Below the pieces are notes generated by a model. The model did not search any database. It was not told the DNA's origin and worked only from the letters and a program-made list of their open reading frames with translations. DNA of 48,520 nt, taken from NCBI GenBank assembly GCA_903907745.1, contig CAIVPF010000040.1, positions 1-48,520 on the forward strand, written 5' to 3'. The position numbers and the translations under genes were made by a program. Shown here in pieces: positions 1 through 8,542 of the stretch. Each line of letters starts with the position of its first letter. The stretch's first letter is position 1. Source of the stretch: an uncultured Cytophagaceae bacterium. GTDB taxonomy: Bacteria; Bacteroidota; Bacteroidia; Cytophagales; Spirosomataceae.

Positions 1-38
1 GCAGAAATGGATGTGTTTTGGGAGGAGGCGAAAGGCCT

Positions 39-1181
39 TTAATTCACCAAAAACTGATACACCGTTCTCGTCGAATAGTTTTGACCGGGTCTTAACACGG
101 TGCTTGGAAAGCTTGGTTGATTCGGAGAATCCGGAAAATGTTCCGTTTCTAGGCAGAATCCCATGCGTTTCGAATAGGACACCCCGTATTTTCCGGTTAG
201 GTGGCCATCTAAGAAATTTCCTGTGTAAAATTGAACGCCGGGCTCGGTGGTGAAGGCTTTCAGGGTGCGACCTGATTCTGGATCGTGGGCGATGGCGGCT
301 AGCGCAAATTCGCCAGCGGGTTTCTCGAAAGCGAAGCAATGGTCATATCCGCCCCCGCGTTTGATTTGTTCGTTGTCGATCTGGTCGATGCGCGAACCGA
401 TAGCCTTGGGGCTTAGGAAGTCGAAAGGCGTTCCGGCGGTTGGGATTAATTCTCCAGTCGGGATGAGTGTTTGGTCTACGGCAACTAGTTTCGGTGCGTT
501 TAATTGCATCGTATGATTTAAAATGTTGCGTTTGGTGTTTCCGCTTAGATTGAAATAGCTGTGATTGCAAAGGTTGATGATCGTGGCTTTATCGGTGGTG
601 GCTTTGAATTGAACGGAAAGCTCGTTGGCCTCAGTTAAGACATACGAAAGTGTAACTTGAAGCGTTCCGGGATATCCTTCTTCCATGTCTTTGGAGGTAT
701 AGCTGAGGGTTAGGGTAGGACCATGAGGGCCTTTTTCGGCCGAAATCACTTTCCAAACCACTTTATCGAAACCTTTTATACCGCCGTGCAGGGCATTCCC
801 GTTATTGTTAATGGGTAAATTATATCCAACGCCGTCCAAGGTAAATTTACCTTTGGCGATTCTATTTCCATAGCGTCCGACGGTAGCGCCGAAAAAGGGG
901 GTGTCTTTGATATATTCGTCGAGTGTTTCAAAACCTAAGACCACGTCTTCGATTTTTCCGTTTTTATCAGGCGTTAAAATTTTGGTAATAATGCCGCCGT
1001 AACTCATGATGTGCACTTCCATGCCGCCGGAATTTTTTAGGGTAAATAGCTGAACGGATTCGCCAGCGGGAGTTTTGCCAAAGGCTTTGGATGTAATGGA
1101 CATAGTCGGTTTTTGAGATAAAAGGGAAAATGACAGGCAAAAAATGGGGGCAAAAATGAGCCCCAATAGGCGTTTTTTCAT
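39..1181 (-). CDS. galM: Aldose 1-epimerase (galactose mutarotase), exported
   Basis: Interconverts the alpha and beta anomers of aldoses such as galactose and glucose. The 380-residue protein has a hydrophobic N-terminus (about residues 4-22) that reads as a Sec signal, so it probably acts in the periplasm or on the surface. GalM hallmarks are visible: the G-N-R-I-A-K-G motif, the catalytic-histidine motif NHSYFNLSG, GYDHCF, and the general-base glutamate region TEPGVQFYTGNF, followed by a C-terminal LETEHFPDSPNQ motif. Its length fits secreted Bacteroidota GalM proteins. It is transcribed away from rpsA, sharing the 125-bp intergenic region. The gene is complete; the 38 bp left of the stop codon show nothing recognisable. 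Family assignment is firm; sugar specificity is not determined. Confidence 0.95.
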   Translation of the reverse strand: MKKRLLGLIFAPIFCLSFSLLSQKPTMSITSKAFGKTPAGESVQLFTLKNSGGMEVHIMSYGGIITKILTPDKNGKIEDVVLGFETLDEYIKDTPFFGATVGRYGNRIAKGKFTLDGVGYNLPINNNGNALHGGIKGFDKVVWKVISAEKGPHGPTLTLSYTSKDMEEGYPGTLQVTLSYVLTEANELSVQFKATTDKATIINLCNHSYFNLSGNTKRNILNHTMQLNAPKLVAVDQTLIPTGELIPTAGTPFDFLSPKAIGSRIDQIDNEQIKRGGGYDHCFAFEKPAGEFALAAIAHDPESGRTLKAFTTEPGVQFYTGNFLDGHLTGKYGVSYSKRMGFCLETEHFPDSPNQPSFPSTVLRPGQNYSTRTVYQFLVN

Positions 1182-1196
1182 GGTTTATAGGTCTTT

Positions 1197-1219
1197 GGAA
1201 TTCGAATTTAAAGAATTCC
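1197..1219. repeat. Inverted repeat between galM and rpsA
   Basis: GGAATTC at 1197-1203 and GAATTCC at 1213-1219 form 7-bp arms around an AT spacer of 9 bp. It lies just upstream of the -33 element of the rpsA promoter and 16 bp upstream of the galM start. It could be an operator for either gene, but no regulator is linked, so the role is inference. Confidence 0.35.
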
Positions 1220-1220
1220 G

Positions 1221-1250
1221 TTGAATTTGAAATATTTTTATTTATCTTTG
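1221..1250 (+). promoter_or_regulatory. rpsA promoter (Bacteroidota type)
   Basis: TTG at 1221-1223 and TATCTTTG at 1243-1250 are separated by 19 nt, matching the Bacteroidota sigma-A consensus (TTTG, 19-21 nt, TAnnTTTG). Transcription should start near 1256-1258, giving a leader of about 50-75 nt that contains two hairpins. Confidence 0.7.
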
Positions 1251-1255
1251 CACCC

Positions 1256-1302
1256 CTATTTAAAATTAAATAGTTCACTTAATTTCAGCGTGTTAGCCCA
1301 GC
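1256..1302 (+). promoter_or_regulatory. Structured rpsA leader: two hairpins
   Basis: Two inverted repeats sit between promoter and start codon. The first is CTATTTA / TAAATAG (1256-1262 and 1267-1273, loop AAAT). The second is CGTGTT / AGCACG with a five-base loop, just before the first possible start codon. S1 represses its own translation in Enterobacteria; whether these hairpins do this here is untested. Confidence 0.4.
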
Positions 1303-1305
1303 ACG

Positions 1306-3165
1306 TTGATGTATCCAGGGCAAAAATTTATGTCAAAACAACCAAAAGATTTCGACTGGGATTTAGTTGAAGGTAAAGGATTCGGTGGTAGTTATACTGC
1401 AGAATTGAAAGAACAAATGGAGGCTGCGATAGAAGCAACCTTGAATTCGGTAACTGAGAAAGAGGTAGTGAAGGGGATTGTGGTGAGTAAAACAGACCGT
1501 GAAGTAATTATTAACATTGGATTTAAATCTGATGGATTAGTTTCTGCATCTGAATTCCGCGATATGCCGGATTTGAAGGCAGGAGATGAAGTAGAAGTAT
1601 ACATTGAGAACCAAGAAGATGCGAATGGTCAATTGACTTTGTCGCGTAAATTGGCGAAAGTGATGGGTGCTTGGACGAACATTGAGCGTGCTTTGGAAGA
1701 AGATACGATTATCAATGGTTTTGTGAAGCGTCGTACTAAAGGTGGTTTAATCGTGGATATTTTTGGAATCGAGGCGTTCTTGCCAGGATCTCAAATTGAC
1801 GTGAAGCCGATCCGTGACTTCGATATTTTCGTAGGCAAAAACATGGAGGTGAAGGTGGTTAAGATTAACCATACGAATGACAACGTTGTCGTTTCTCACA
1901 AAGTATTAATCGAAAAAGATCTAGAGGCGCAACGTCAGACGATCTTAACGAACTTAGATAAAGGTCAAGTATTAGAAGGTGTGATCAAAAACATGACTAA
2001 TTTCGGTGTGTTCATCGATTTAGGTGGTGTAGATGGTTTACTTCACATCACGGATATCTCATGGGGTCGTATCAACCACCCACAAGAAGTATTGAAATTG
2101 GATCAAAAAATCCAAGTGGTGGTATTAGACTTCGACGAAAACAAAAAACGTATCTCTTTAGGTATGAAGCAATTACAAGCGCACCCTTGGGAGGCTTTAG
2201 CTGTGGAAACTGAAGTAGGTTCGAAAGTAAAAGGTAAAATCGTGAATGTAGCGGATTACGGTGCGTTCTTAGAAGTATTGCCGGGTGTAGAAGGATTGAT
2301 TCACGTGTCAGAAATGTCATGGTCTCAACATTTGCGTAACCCACAAGATTTCTTGAAAGTGGGCGATGAAATGGAAGCAGTTGTGTTAACATTAGATCGT
2401 TCAGAGCGCAAGATGTCATTAGGTATCAAGCAATTAACGGAGGATCCTTGGACGAAGACTGATTTATTAGCGAAATACGCGATCGGTACGAAGCACAAAG
2501 GAACGGTTCGTAACTTGACGAATTTCGGTTTATTCCTTGAATTAGAAGAAGGAATTGACGGATTGGTTCACGTATCTGATTTGTCATGGACTAAGAAAAT
2601 CAAACATCCATCTGAATTCGTGAAAGTAGGCGATTCATTAGATGTGTTGGTGATCGAATTAGATGCGGATAACCGTCGTTTAGCCTTAGGTCACAAGCAA
2701 TTAGAAGAGAATCCTTGGGATACGTTTGAAAGTGTATTTACATTAGGATCGACGCATAAAGCAACTGTCATTTCGAAAAGTGATAAAATGGCTACCTTAG
2801 AATTACCTTATGGTATTGAAGGATTGGCGCCATTGAAGCAATTGACGAAAGCAGATGAATCCGTAGCGGAAATTGGTGAGGCATTGGATTTCGTGGTAAT
2901 CGAATTCCAAAAAGAAGATCGCAAGATCATCTTATCTCACACGCGTTCGTTTACAGAGGCTACGGCTGAAGAAGTAGCTGCGGCTGCTGCGAAACCAGAG
3001 AAAAAGAAAGCTACGAAGTCGGCAGAAAAGCCGGCAAATGTAACGGCTGAAAAATCGACCATGGGTGATATCGGTGCATTGTCTGCATTGAAGGAGCAAA
3101 TGGAAGGTGTTGAGCGCGAACAAGCGATCAAGAAATTAGAGAAAAAATCTAAGAAAGCAGAGTAG
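1306..3165 (+). CDS. rpsA: 30S ribosomal protein S1
   Basis: RNA-binding ribosomal protein that brings mRNA to the 30S subunit. Six OB-fold S1 repeats can be read, at roughly residues 55-110, 137-205, 223-290, 308-378, 395-463 and 480-545. The middle four have the canonical G-x-V-x-N-[ML]-T-N-F-G-x-F and G-L-[LV]-H-[IV]-[ST] signatures; the first and last are divergent. A Lys/Ala-rich tail follows. Codon use is markedly biased (TTA Leu, CGT Arg), as expected for a highly expressed gene. The reading frame opens at 1306, but ATG at 1330 (MSKQPKDFDWD) is the more likely true start. The gene is followed by a strong terminator and is monocistronic. Confidence 0.97.
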   Translation: MMYPGQKFMSKQPKDFDWDLVEGKGFGGSYTAELKEQMEAAIEATLNSVTEKEVVKGIVVSKTDREVIINIGFKSDGLVSASEFRDMPDLKAGDEVEVYIENQEDANGQLTLSRKLAKVMGAWTNIERALEEDTIINGFVKRRTKGGLIVDIFGIEAFLPGSQIDVKPIRDFDIFVGKNMEVKVVKINHTNDNVVVSHKVLIEKDLEAQRQTILTNLDKGQVLEGVIKNMTNFGVFIDLGGVDGLLHITDISWGRINHPQEVLKLDQKIQVVVLDFDENKKRISLGMKQLQAHPWEALAVETEVGSKVKGKIVNVADYGAFLEVLPGVEGLIHVSEMSWSQHLRNPQDFLKVGDEMEAVVLTLDRSERKMSLGIKQLTEDPWTKTDLLAKYAIGTKHKGTVRNLTNFGLFLELEEGIDGLVHVSDLSWTKKIKHPSEFVKVGDSLDVLVIELDADNRRLALGHKQLEENPWDTFESVFTLGSTHKATVISKSDKMATLELPYGIEGLAPLKQLTKADESVAEIGEALDFVVIEFQKEDRKIILSHTRSFTEATAEEVAAAAAKPEKKKATKSAEKPANVTAEKSTMGDIGALSALKEQMEGVEREQAIKKLEKKSKKAE

Positions 3166-3183
3166 TCTTTTTTAAAGAACAAG

Positions 3184-3217
3184 AAAAGGGGAATGCGAAA
3201 GCGTTCCCCTTTTTGTT
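3184..3217 (+). terminator. rpsA intrinsic terminator
   Basis: AAAAGGGGAATGC, loop GAAA, then GCGTTCCCCTTTTT: a GC-rich stem with a stable tetraloop and a T run, starting 19 nt after the rpsA stop codon. Confidence 0.85.
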
Positions 3218-3334
3218 TTACATGAATTGCCCAGATTCCTTTGCAAAATATCAAGAAAATGATTTGCAATTCGGAGTTTTTTTGGCAAATTTACCTATTC
3301 GAGAAAACCGATTTACAAACTTAACGATTTACCT

Positions 3335-4783
3335 ATGGCTAATGATTCAAGGCGTGATTTTCTAAAAAACGCCTCCCTGGCAGCTGCCAGTTTTTACATT
3401 GTTCCGCGTCACGTGTTGGGAAAAGGATTTACCGCTCCGTCTGATAAATTAAATATCATGGGGATTGGTGCAGGAGGAAAAGGGTACGGGGATATTATGA
3501 GTTCATTTAATAAAGGAGCTGAAAATATTGTGGCTTTGGTGGATGTGGATGATCGTCAGTCGGCACGTGCACGCAAGGAGCTTCCTAAAGCAAATTATTA
3601 CAAGGATTTCCGGGTTGCCTTGGAAAAGGAAGGGGCAAATGTGGATGCGGTGATCGTGTCTACGCCGGATCATACGCATACGACGATAGCCATGGCGGCG
3701 ATGAACCGTGGCAAGCACGTGTATGTACAAAAGCCTTTGACGCATGATATTTTCGAGGCGCGTATGATGACTGAAAAAGCACGCGAAATGAAGGTGGTTA
3801 CCCAGATGGGAAATCAAGGTTCATCAGGAGACGGTGTACGTCAAATGATGGAATGGTTTGACGCGGGTGTGATCGGTAAAGTTCATACGGTACAAGTGTG
3901 GACAAACCGTCCGGTTTGGCCGCAAGGAATTGCCTATCCATCGGCGGGTTCTCCGGCACCGGCTGAATTGGATTGGGATTTATGGTTAGGACCAGCGAAA
4001 TACAGAGAATATAATCCGGCTTTGCTTCCGTTCAAATGGAGAGGTTGGTGGGATTATGGTACAGGTGCATTAGGCGATATGGGATGTCACTTATTGGATC
4101 CTCCATTTAAGGTATTGGGAATTCGTGATGCTTTGACGGTAGAATGTTCTGTGGGATCTGTGTTCTTACAAGATTGGGTTCCTGAGTGGATTCCAGAAGG
4201 ATGCCCGCCATCGTCGATGACGACTTTGAAATATGCGGCATCTGCTCGGAATAAATCAGCGGTGACCTTAACCTGGTACGATGGAGGTCTTCGGGCGCCA
4301 CATCCGGATGGAATTCCGGCAACTGAGGTAATCGGTGATCCAGATGGCACGAATGGTGTTATTTTGATTGGAACTAAAGGTATTATGACCTGCGGAACTT
4401 ACGGAATGTATCCAAAAGTATTTAAAAATGGGAAGCAAGTTCCAGAAGCGGAATTACCCAATAAAGTAACGTATGCTCGCGTTAAAGACGGACCTGCGGG
4501 TCACCAAACCCAATGGGTGGAGGCGTGTAAAGCAGGTTTCGGTAAAATGGAAGTGAGTTCAGGTTTCGATTATTCAGGTCCGTTTACGGAATCGGTTTTA
4601 ATGGGAAATATCGCTATTCGTACGTATATGCTTCGTAATGGAGAGGGTAGAACGGCTAATTATATTGGACGTCAGCAGCTCAATTGGGACGCGGCAAACA
4701 TGAGAATTACAAATTTCGAAGCAGCTAACCAATTTGTGAAGCGTGAGTACCGCGCTGGTTGGAAGTTAGACGAGAAAAAATAA
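3335..4783 (+). CDS. Tat-exported Gfo/Idh/MocA family oxidoreductase
   Basis: NAD(P)-dependent sugar or polyol oxidoreductase-like protein of 482 residues. It starts with a twin-arginine signal (S-R-R-D-F-L-K-N-A, residues 5-13, then an Ala-rich stretch), so it should be folded in the cytoplasm and exported. The Rossmann N-domain has a glycine-rich G-I-G-A-G-G-K-G loop at about 43-50 and the family [EQ]-K-P motif as YVQKPLTH (130-137), with Q replacing the usual Glu, common in the secreted subgroup. A large C-terminal substrate domain rich in W/G/P follows. Substrate unknown; relatives act on carbohydrates or inositols, or deglycosylate with bound NAD. Monocistronic, with its own terminator. 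Confidence 0.88.
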   Translation: MANDSRRDFLKNASLAAASFYIVPRHVLGKGFTAPSDKLNIMGIGAGGKGYGDIMSSFNKGAENIVALVDVDDRQSARARKELPKANYYKDFRVALEKEGANVDAVIVSTPDHTHTTIAMAAMNRGKHVYVQKPLTHDIFEARMMTEKAREMKVVTQMGNQGSSGDGVRQMMEWFDAGVIGKVHTVQVWTNRPVWPQGIAYPSAGSPAPAELDWDLWLGPAKYREYNPALLPFKWRGWWDYGTGALGDMGCHLLDPPFKVLGIRDALTVECSVGSVFLQDWVPEWIPEGCPPSSMTTLKYAASARNKSAVTLTWYDGGLRAPHPDGIPATEVIGDPDGTNGVILIGTKGIMTCGTYGMYPKVFKNGKQVPEAELPNKVTYARVKDGPAGHQTQWVEACKAGFGKMEVSSGFDYSGPFTESVLMGNIAIRTYMLRNGEGRTANYIGRQQLNWDAANMRITNFEAANQFVKREYRAGWKLDEKK

Positions 4784-4805
4784 CCTTTGAATAAGTTATA
4801 ACCAG

Positions 4806-4838
4806 AAAAGGACGGGGGATTTCTCCCGTCTTTTTTAT
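4806..4838 (+). terminator. Intrinsic terminator after the Gfo/Idh/MocA gene
   Basis: GACGGGG (4811-4817) pairs with TCCCGTC (4824-4830), loop GATTTC, followed by TTTTTTATTTTT. The T tract also contains TATTTTTG (4836-4843), which could double as the -7 element of the next gene. Confidence 0.8.
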
Positions 4839-4859
4839 TTTTGTTAAAAAATACCCTAT

Positions 4860-5375
4860 ATGATTTCTTCCTTTCCTGCTTTATCCCCCGCAGAACATGT
4901 TTTTTCCTCCGTGGAGGCCTATATTCAGTCGCAAGGCTATACGATAGTCGACAAGGACCACTCCCGCCCATGGGGTGGATTTTTCGTCATTCAGGAAGAT
5001 CAGGCAGGGAAATTTGCCCAACAATTTTTTCCCCAGTTAAGTCTGGATTCTATCCAAATAACTAATAAATTAAGCCCCAAATTTTTAGTCGTAGCCCCAG
5101 AAAAACGCCTTTCTTGGCAATATCATTTCCGTAGAGCTGAAATTTGGACTGTCGTCGCAGGGCCTGTCGGCGTAGCTATTTCAGACACGGACGAACAAGG
5201 AGACGTAGGGACTTATCAGCATGCAGACTTCATTCAATTGGATCAAGGGGAAAGACACCGCCTCATCGGCCTCGATGCCTGGGGAGTGGTTGCCGAGATT
5301 TGGCAACATACAGATCCGAATCACCCTTCCGACGAATCCGATATCGTTCGCTTGCAAGATGACTTTGGCCGTTAA
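4860..5375 (+). CDS. Cupin protein, type II mannose-6-phosphate isomerase-like
   Basis: A 171-residue single-domain protein resembling the C-terminal isomerase domain of bifunctional ManC/AlgA. Signatures: R-P-W-G-G-F-F-V-I at about 37-45, and P-E-K-R-L-S-W-Q-Y-H-F-R-R-A-E-I-W, the metal-binding cupin core (H, H/R, E), at about 79-95. A second cupin motif region (QLDQGERHRL) follows. It probably interconverts mannose and fructose phosphates or a related sugar phosphate in the cytoplasm; Bacteroidota homologues are sometimes labelled phosphoheptose isomerase. It begins 76 nt after the upstream stop, beyond a terminator, so it is probably expressed separately. Confidence 0.75.
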   Translation: MISSFPALSPAEHVFSSVEAYIQSQGYTIVDKDHSRPWGGFFVIQEDQAGKFAQQFFPQLSLDSIQITNKLSPKFLVVAPEKRLSWQYHFRRAEIWTVVAGPVGVAISDTDEQGDVGTYQHADFIQLDQGERHRLIGLDAWGVVAEIWQHTDPNHPSDESDIVRLQDDFGR

Positions 5376-5413
5376 TCGAATTATTCTTCCGTTCATCTAA
5401 AAATAATACAAGA

Positions 5414-5437
5414 AAACTTTGTAGTCTACGAAAGTTT
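5414..5437. promoter_or_regulatory. Candidate TetR operator (inverted repeat)
   Basis: AAACTTT (5414-5420) and AAAGTTT (5431-5437) form perfect 7-bp arms around a 10-bp centre. The left arm covers the -33 box and the right arm lies in the spacer of the promoter that drives the tetR-efflux operon, where a bound TetR dimer would block RNA polymerase. Position and symmetry are seen; binding is inferred. Confidence 0.6.
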
Positions 5438-5448
5438 CCATAGTTTTG
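5418..5448 (+). promoter_or_regulatory. Promoter of the tetR-tolC-RND operon
   Basis: TTTG at 5418-5421, a 19-nt spacer, then TAGTTTTG at 5441-5448: an exact match to the Bacteroidota consensus. Transcription should start near 5455, about 22 nt before the tetR start. Confidence 0.8.
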
Positions 5449-5476
5449 CTACCCAATTATCAAAAGGGATTAGCAA

Positions 5477-6082
5477 ATGAAATCGCGCATTCTACATAAA
5501 GGAGCAGAATTATTCTTTCGTTACGGAGTGAAGACCGTGACGATGGATTCGATTGCGACGGATTTAGGGATTTCTAAAAAAACGATATATCAACATTTTC
5601 CTGACAAAGACTCCATCGTCTACGAGGTCGTTAAATCCTTCATTGAACAGGATTTAAAGAAGTGGGAAGAGTTAGACAAACTTTATCCAAACGTTATCGA
5701 GAAAATATTCAAGTCCTTCGAGATGACTAAGGATTTGTTTACTCAAATGAATCCTCGGCTTCTATATGAGATTCAAAAGTACTTCCCAAATGCGTATGAA
5801 CTTTTTTCAGATCATGGTGAAAAATGCATACATGAAAATCTAATCGCGGACTTTAAAAAAGGCGCACAAATTGGCTATTTCAGAAATGATATTGATTTTG
5901 AATTATTAGCCCGCTTACGGATGGCCGAAGTTAATTTGGTTTTCAATCCTGATTTTTATCCAAATAATAAATTACCCTTGTTTGAAACCCAACTCGTTCT
6001 CTTGGACATTTTCATGCGAGGAATTTTGACTGAAAATGGTTTAAAACTTTACACATCTTATCAAAACAAATTAACCCAATGA
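5477..6082 (+). CDS. TetR/AcrR family transcriptional regulator
   Basis: A 201-residue one-component repressor. The N-terminal helix-turn-helix is typical: V-T-M-D-S-I-A-T-D-L-G-I-S-K-K-T-I-Y-Q-H-F at about residues 20-40. The C-terminal two thirds form an all-helical ligand/dimer domain with no recognisable family signature. It is the first gene of an efflux operon and overlaps the TolC-like gene by 4 nt (ATGA). An inverted repeat lies in its own promoter, so the simplest model is autorepression of the whole operon, relieved by a pump substrate. The ligand is unknown. Confidence 0.9.
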   Translation: MKSRILHKGAELFFRYGVKTVTMDSIATDLGISKKTIYQHFPDKDSIVYEVVKSFIEQDLKKWEELDKLYPNVIEKIFKSFEMTKDLFTQMNPRLLYEIQKYFPNAYELFSDHGEKCIHENLIADFKKGAQIGYFRNDIDFELLARLRMAEVNLVFNPDFYPNNKLPLFETQLVLLDIFMRGILTENGLKLYTSYQNKLTQ

Positions 6083-7419
6083 TCCGCCTAAGAAAATTTT
6101 ACGTCGGTCTATGTTTACTGAGCTCCTTGGCCGCAACTGCACAAACTTTCAGCCTCAAACAGGCCGTAGATTATGCCATTGTACATCAAGTGCAGGTAAA
6201 AAATAGCCAAATTGACTTGCAAAACGCAAGTGCCAAAATCAGCGAGATTAAAGCCATGGGCCTACCCCAAGTAAATGGCTCGCTCGCGCTGACGAATAAC
6301 ATCGTATTACAACGTATGTTTATTCCCGCCAAAATCTTCAACCCAGCTGCCGCAGAAGGAGAATTAATCGCCGCGAAATTTGGGGTGGAAAATTCGGGGT
6401 ATGCGAATGTCACAATGAGCCAGTTGGTCTTCGACGGTACGTATTTGCTAGGCCTAAAAGCATCTGCTGTGTACAAAGATTTAGCGGTTAAGTCGGTGAG
6501 TCAATCGAAACAACAAGTTGCCGAAAACGTAACCAAAGCCTATTACGGAATTTTGGTTAATGAAAAACGATTAGGGCTTTTAAGACTGAATGTTGCGCGA
6601 TTGGACACGCTTTTGAAAGAAACCCGCGCTTTAAATAAGCAAGGTTTTGTGGAGAAGATTGACGTCCAACGGTTGGATGTACAAGCGAATAATTTACGCA
6701 CAGAACTCGAAAACGTGCTTCGCCTGCAGGAATTGAGCCTTACGCTATTAAAATTTCAAATGGCCTATCCAATGGAAGAGCCGATTCGCCTCAGCGAAAC
6801 GTTAGACCAAGTGGAATTGTCCACCTTTAACCTGAATCCCAAAGGCGATTTTACCTATGCAAACCGCATCGAATATTCCATTTTGCAGACGCAGGAAAAT
6901 TTGGCTGAATTAGATCTTAAGAGCATCAAAGCAGGTTATTTACCTCGTTTGTTATTGAATGCCAATTATGGATATAACGCGGGTGCGAACGCATTTGGTG
7001 ATTTAATGACGAAACAATGGTTTGACAATTCGGCCATTACCGTGTCTCTGCAAATCCCGATTTTTGATGGATATGCTAAAAAATATAAAGCTGTACAATC
7101 AGAGAACAACTTACAAAAAGTACGTCAGTCGTATAATTTGTTAAAGTCGTCCATCGATATGCAGCGTTCACAAGCGAGCATAACCTTGAAAAATGCCTTG
7201 GAATCCATGAAAGAGCAAAAATCAAATTTGGATTTAGCGAATGAGATTTCTCGGGTGACGCGGGTGAAATACCAAAATGGGGTAGGTTCTAATCTCGAGG
7301 TGTTAAACGCAGAATCATCAATTAAAGAATCTCAGGCAAATTATTTTACCGCATTATACAATGCGCTCATTGCCAAAGTAGAAGTAGAAAAAGCAAACGG
7401 AACATTATACATAGACTAA
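6079..7419 (+). CDS. TolC-family outer-membrane efflux channel
   Basis: Outer-membrane exit duct of a tripartite efflux pump, 446 residues. It has a signal peptide (about residues 1-21, ending ATAQ) and the two internally repeated OEP regions of long alpha-helical hairpins separated by beta segments. One is at about 27-215 and the other at about 255-440, with the usual L-x-x-A-x-x-x-A-L pattern and N-G-V-G-S-N-L-E-V-L-N-A-E near residues 400-412. Start codon overlaps tetR (ATGA), and it lies 6 nt before the adaptor gene, so the proteins are almost certainly co-translated and act together. Confidence 0.92.
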   Translation: MIRLRKFYVGLCLLSSLAATAQTFSLKQAVDYAIVHQVQVKNSQIDLQNASAKISEIKAMGLPQVNGSLALTNNIVLQRMFIPAKIFNPAAAEGELIAAKFGVENSGYANVTMSQLVFDGTYLLGLKASAVYKDLAVKSVSQSKQQVAENVTKAYYGILVNEKRLGLLRLNVARLDTLLKETRALNKQGFVEKIDVQRLDVQANNLRTELENVLRLQELSLTLLKFQMAYPMEEPIRLSETLDQVELSTFNLNPKGDFTYANRIEYSILQTQENLAELDLKSIKAGYLPRLLLNANYGYNAGANAFGDLMTKQWFDNSAITVSLQIPIFDGYAKKYKAVQSENNLQKVRQSYNLLKSSIDMQRSQASITLKNALESMKEQKSNLDLANEISRVTRVKYQNGVGSNLEVLNAESSIKESQANYFTALYNALIAKVEVEKANGTLYID

Positions 7420-7425
7420 GTAATC

Positions 7426-8535
7426 ATGAAAAAAGTAAGCATACTCCTTTTTGGAATTTTGGTATTCGCGGCATGCGGATCGAAAGATAAAAAACAAGAA
7501 TTAGCCGATTTAAAAAGTCAGGAAAAAGAGATACAGGCAAAAATTGCCGCCTTGGAAAAAACCCTAGGTAAACCTTCGGACCAGGCTGTTGCGAAGGTCA
7601 TCACGGTAACCGCCAGCCCGATCGCCGCGCAAACCTTTAACCATTTTGTGGAAGCGCAAGGAAGCGTGATCGCTGAAAATACCGTTTTGGTTAGTCCACA
7701 AACGGGGGGGATGATTTTGACTTTGCCGGTGGTGGTAGGTCAATCGGTCTCCAAAGGCCAATTAATCGCAACCTTGGATAATAACATCTTGCAGGAGTCT
7801 TTGGAAGAAGTACGCCAACAATTATCGCTCGCCAAAACCATTTTTACCAAGCAAAAGGCGCTTTGGGACCAACAAATCGGAACGGAAGTTCAGTATTTGA
7901 GCGCAAAGTCGAACATGGAATCTTTGGAAAAAAGAATCGTGACCTTAAAGGCTCAATTAGGCCTTTCGCGGGTTACCGCACCCATTGCCGGAACGATCGA
8001 ATTAGTTCGTCAAAAAGCGGGTGAAATGGGCGCGCCAGGCTTGCCGATTGTACAAATTGTTAATTTAGGAAACCTAAAAATTTCCGCGAAAATCGCCGAT
8101 TCCTATGTGGGAACCGTGAAGCAAGGCGATGAAATCAACATCAAATTCCCAGATTTAAATAAGGAATTAAAGGCACGTATATCCTTGGTATCTAAAATCG
8201 TAAATCCCTTGACTCGGACGTTTGAAATCGAAGCACGCATCCCGAATGTGGGGGGCGAATTAAAACCGAATTTATTGGCCGTAATTAATATCAACGACAC
8301 CTCGAAAAAGAATTCAATCGTCATTAGCGAAAACATTATCCAGAAAACCGAGAAAGGAAACTTAGTGTATGTGGCGGTGGAAGAAAATGGCAAGCAGGTG
8401 GCACGCGCCCGGACGGTAACGGTGGGTTTAACTTACAATGGCCAAGCTGAGATTACATCAGGTTTAAAAGCAGGTGAAGCGGTTATTACACAGGGATTTC
8501 AAGAGTTAGTTGATGGCACAGCCATCTCATTCTAA
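7426..8535 (+). CDS. RND efflux periplasmic adaptor lipoprotein
   Basis: Membrane-fusion protein (HlyD/AcrA type), 369 residues, linking the RND pump to the TolC-like channel. A lipoprotein signal ends at FAAC (Cys17), so it should be anchored by lipid. Directly after it, about residues 22-45 form a short Lys/Glu/Gln-rich coiled coil. Then come the split lipoyl domain (V-V-V-G-Q-S-V-S-K-G-Q-L-I-A-T-L-D and, later, V-T-A-P-I-A-G-T-I), an alpha-hairpin and a beta-barrel with membrane-proximal domain. Third gene of the efflux operon; 7 nt separate it from the pump gene. Confidence 0.92.
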   Translation: MKKVSILLFGILVFAACGSKDKKQELADLKSQEKEIQAKIAALEKTLGKPSDQAVAKVITVTASPIAAQTFNHFVEAQGSVIAENTVLVSPQTGGMILTLPVVVGQSVSKGQLIATLDNNILQESLEEVRQQLSLAKTIFTKQKALWDQQIGTEVQYLSAKSNMESLEKRIVTLKAQLGLSRVTAPIAGTIELVRQKAGEMGAPGLPIVQIVNLGNLKISAKIADSYVGTVKQGDEINIKFPDLNKELKARISLVSKIVNPLTRTFEIEARIPNVGGELKPNLLAVININDTSKKNSIVISENIIQKTEKGNLVYVAVEENGKQVARARTVTVGLTYNGQAEITSGLKAGEAVITQGFQELVDGTAISF

Positions 8536-8542
8536 GTAGCAC

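Noticed and set aside
247-516. Open frame on the plus strand inside galM
   Set aside because: It is antisense to the well-supported galM gene and shows no family signature.
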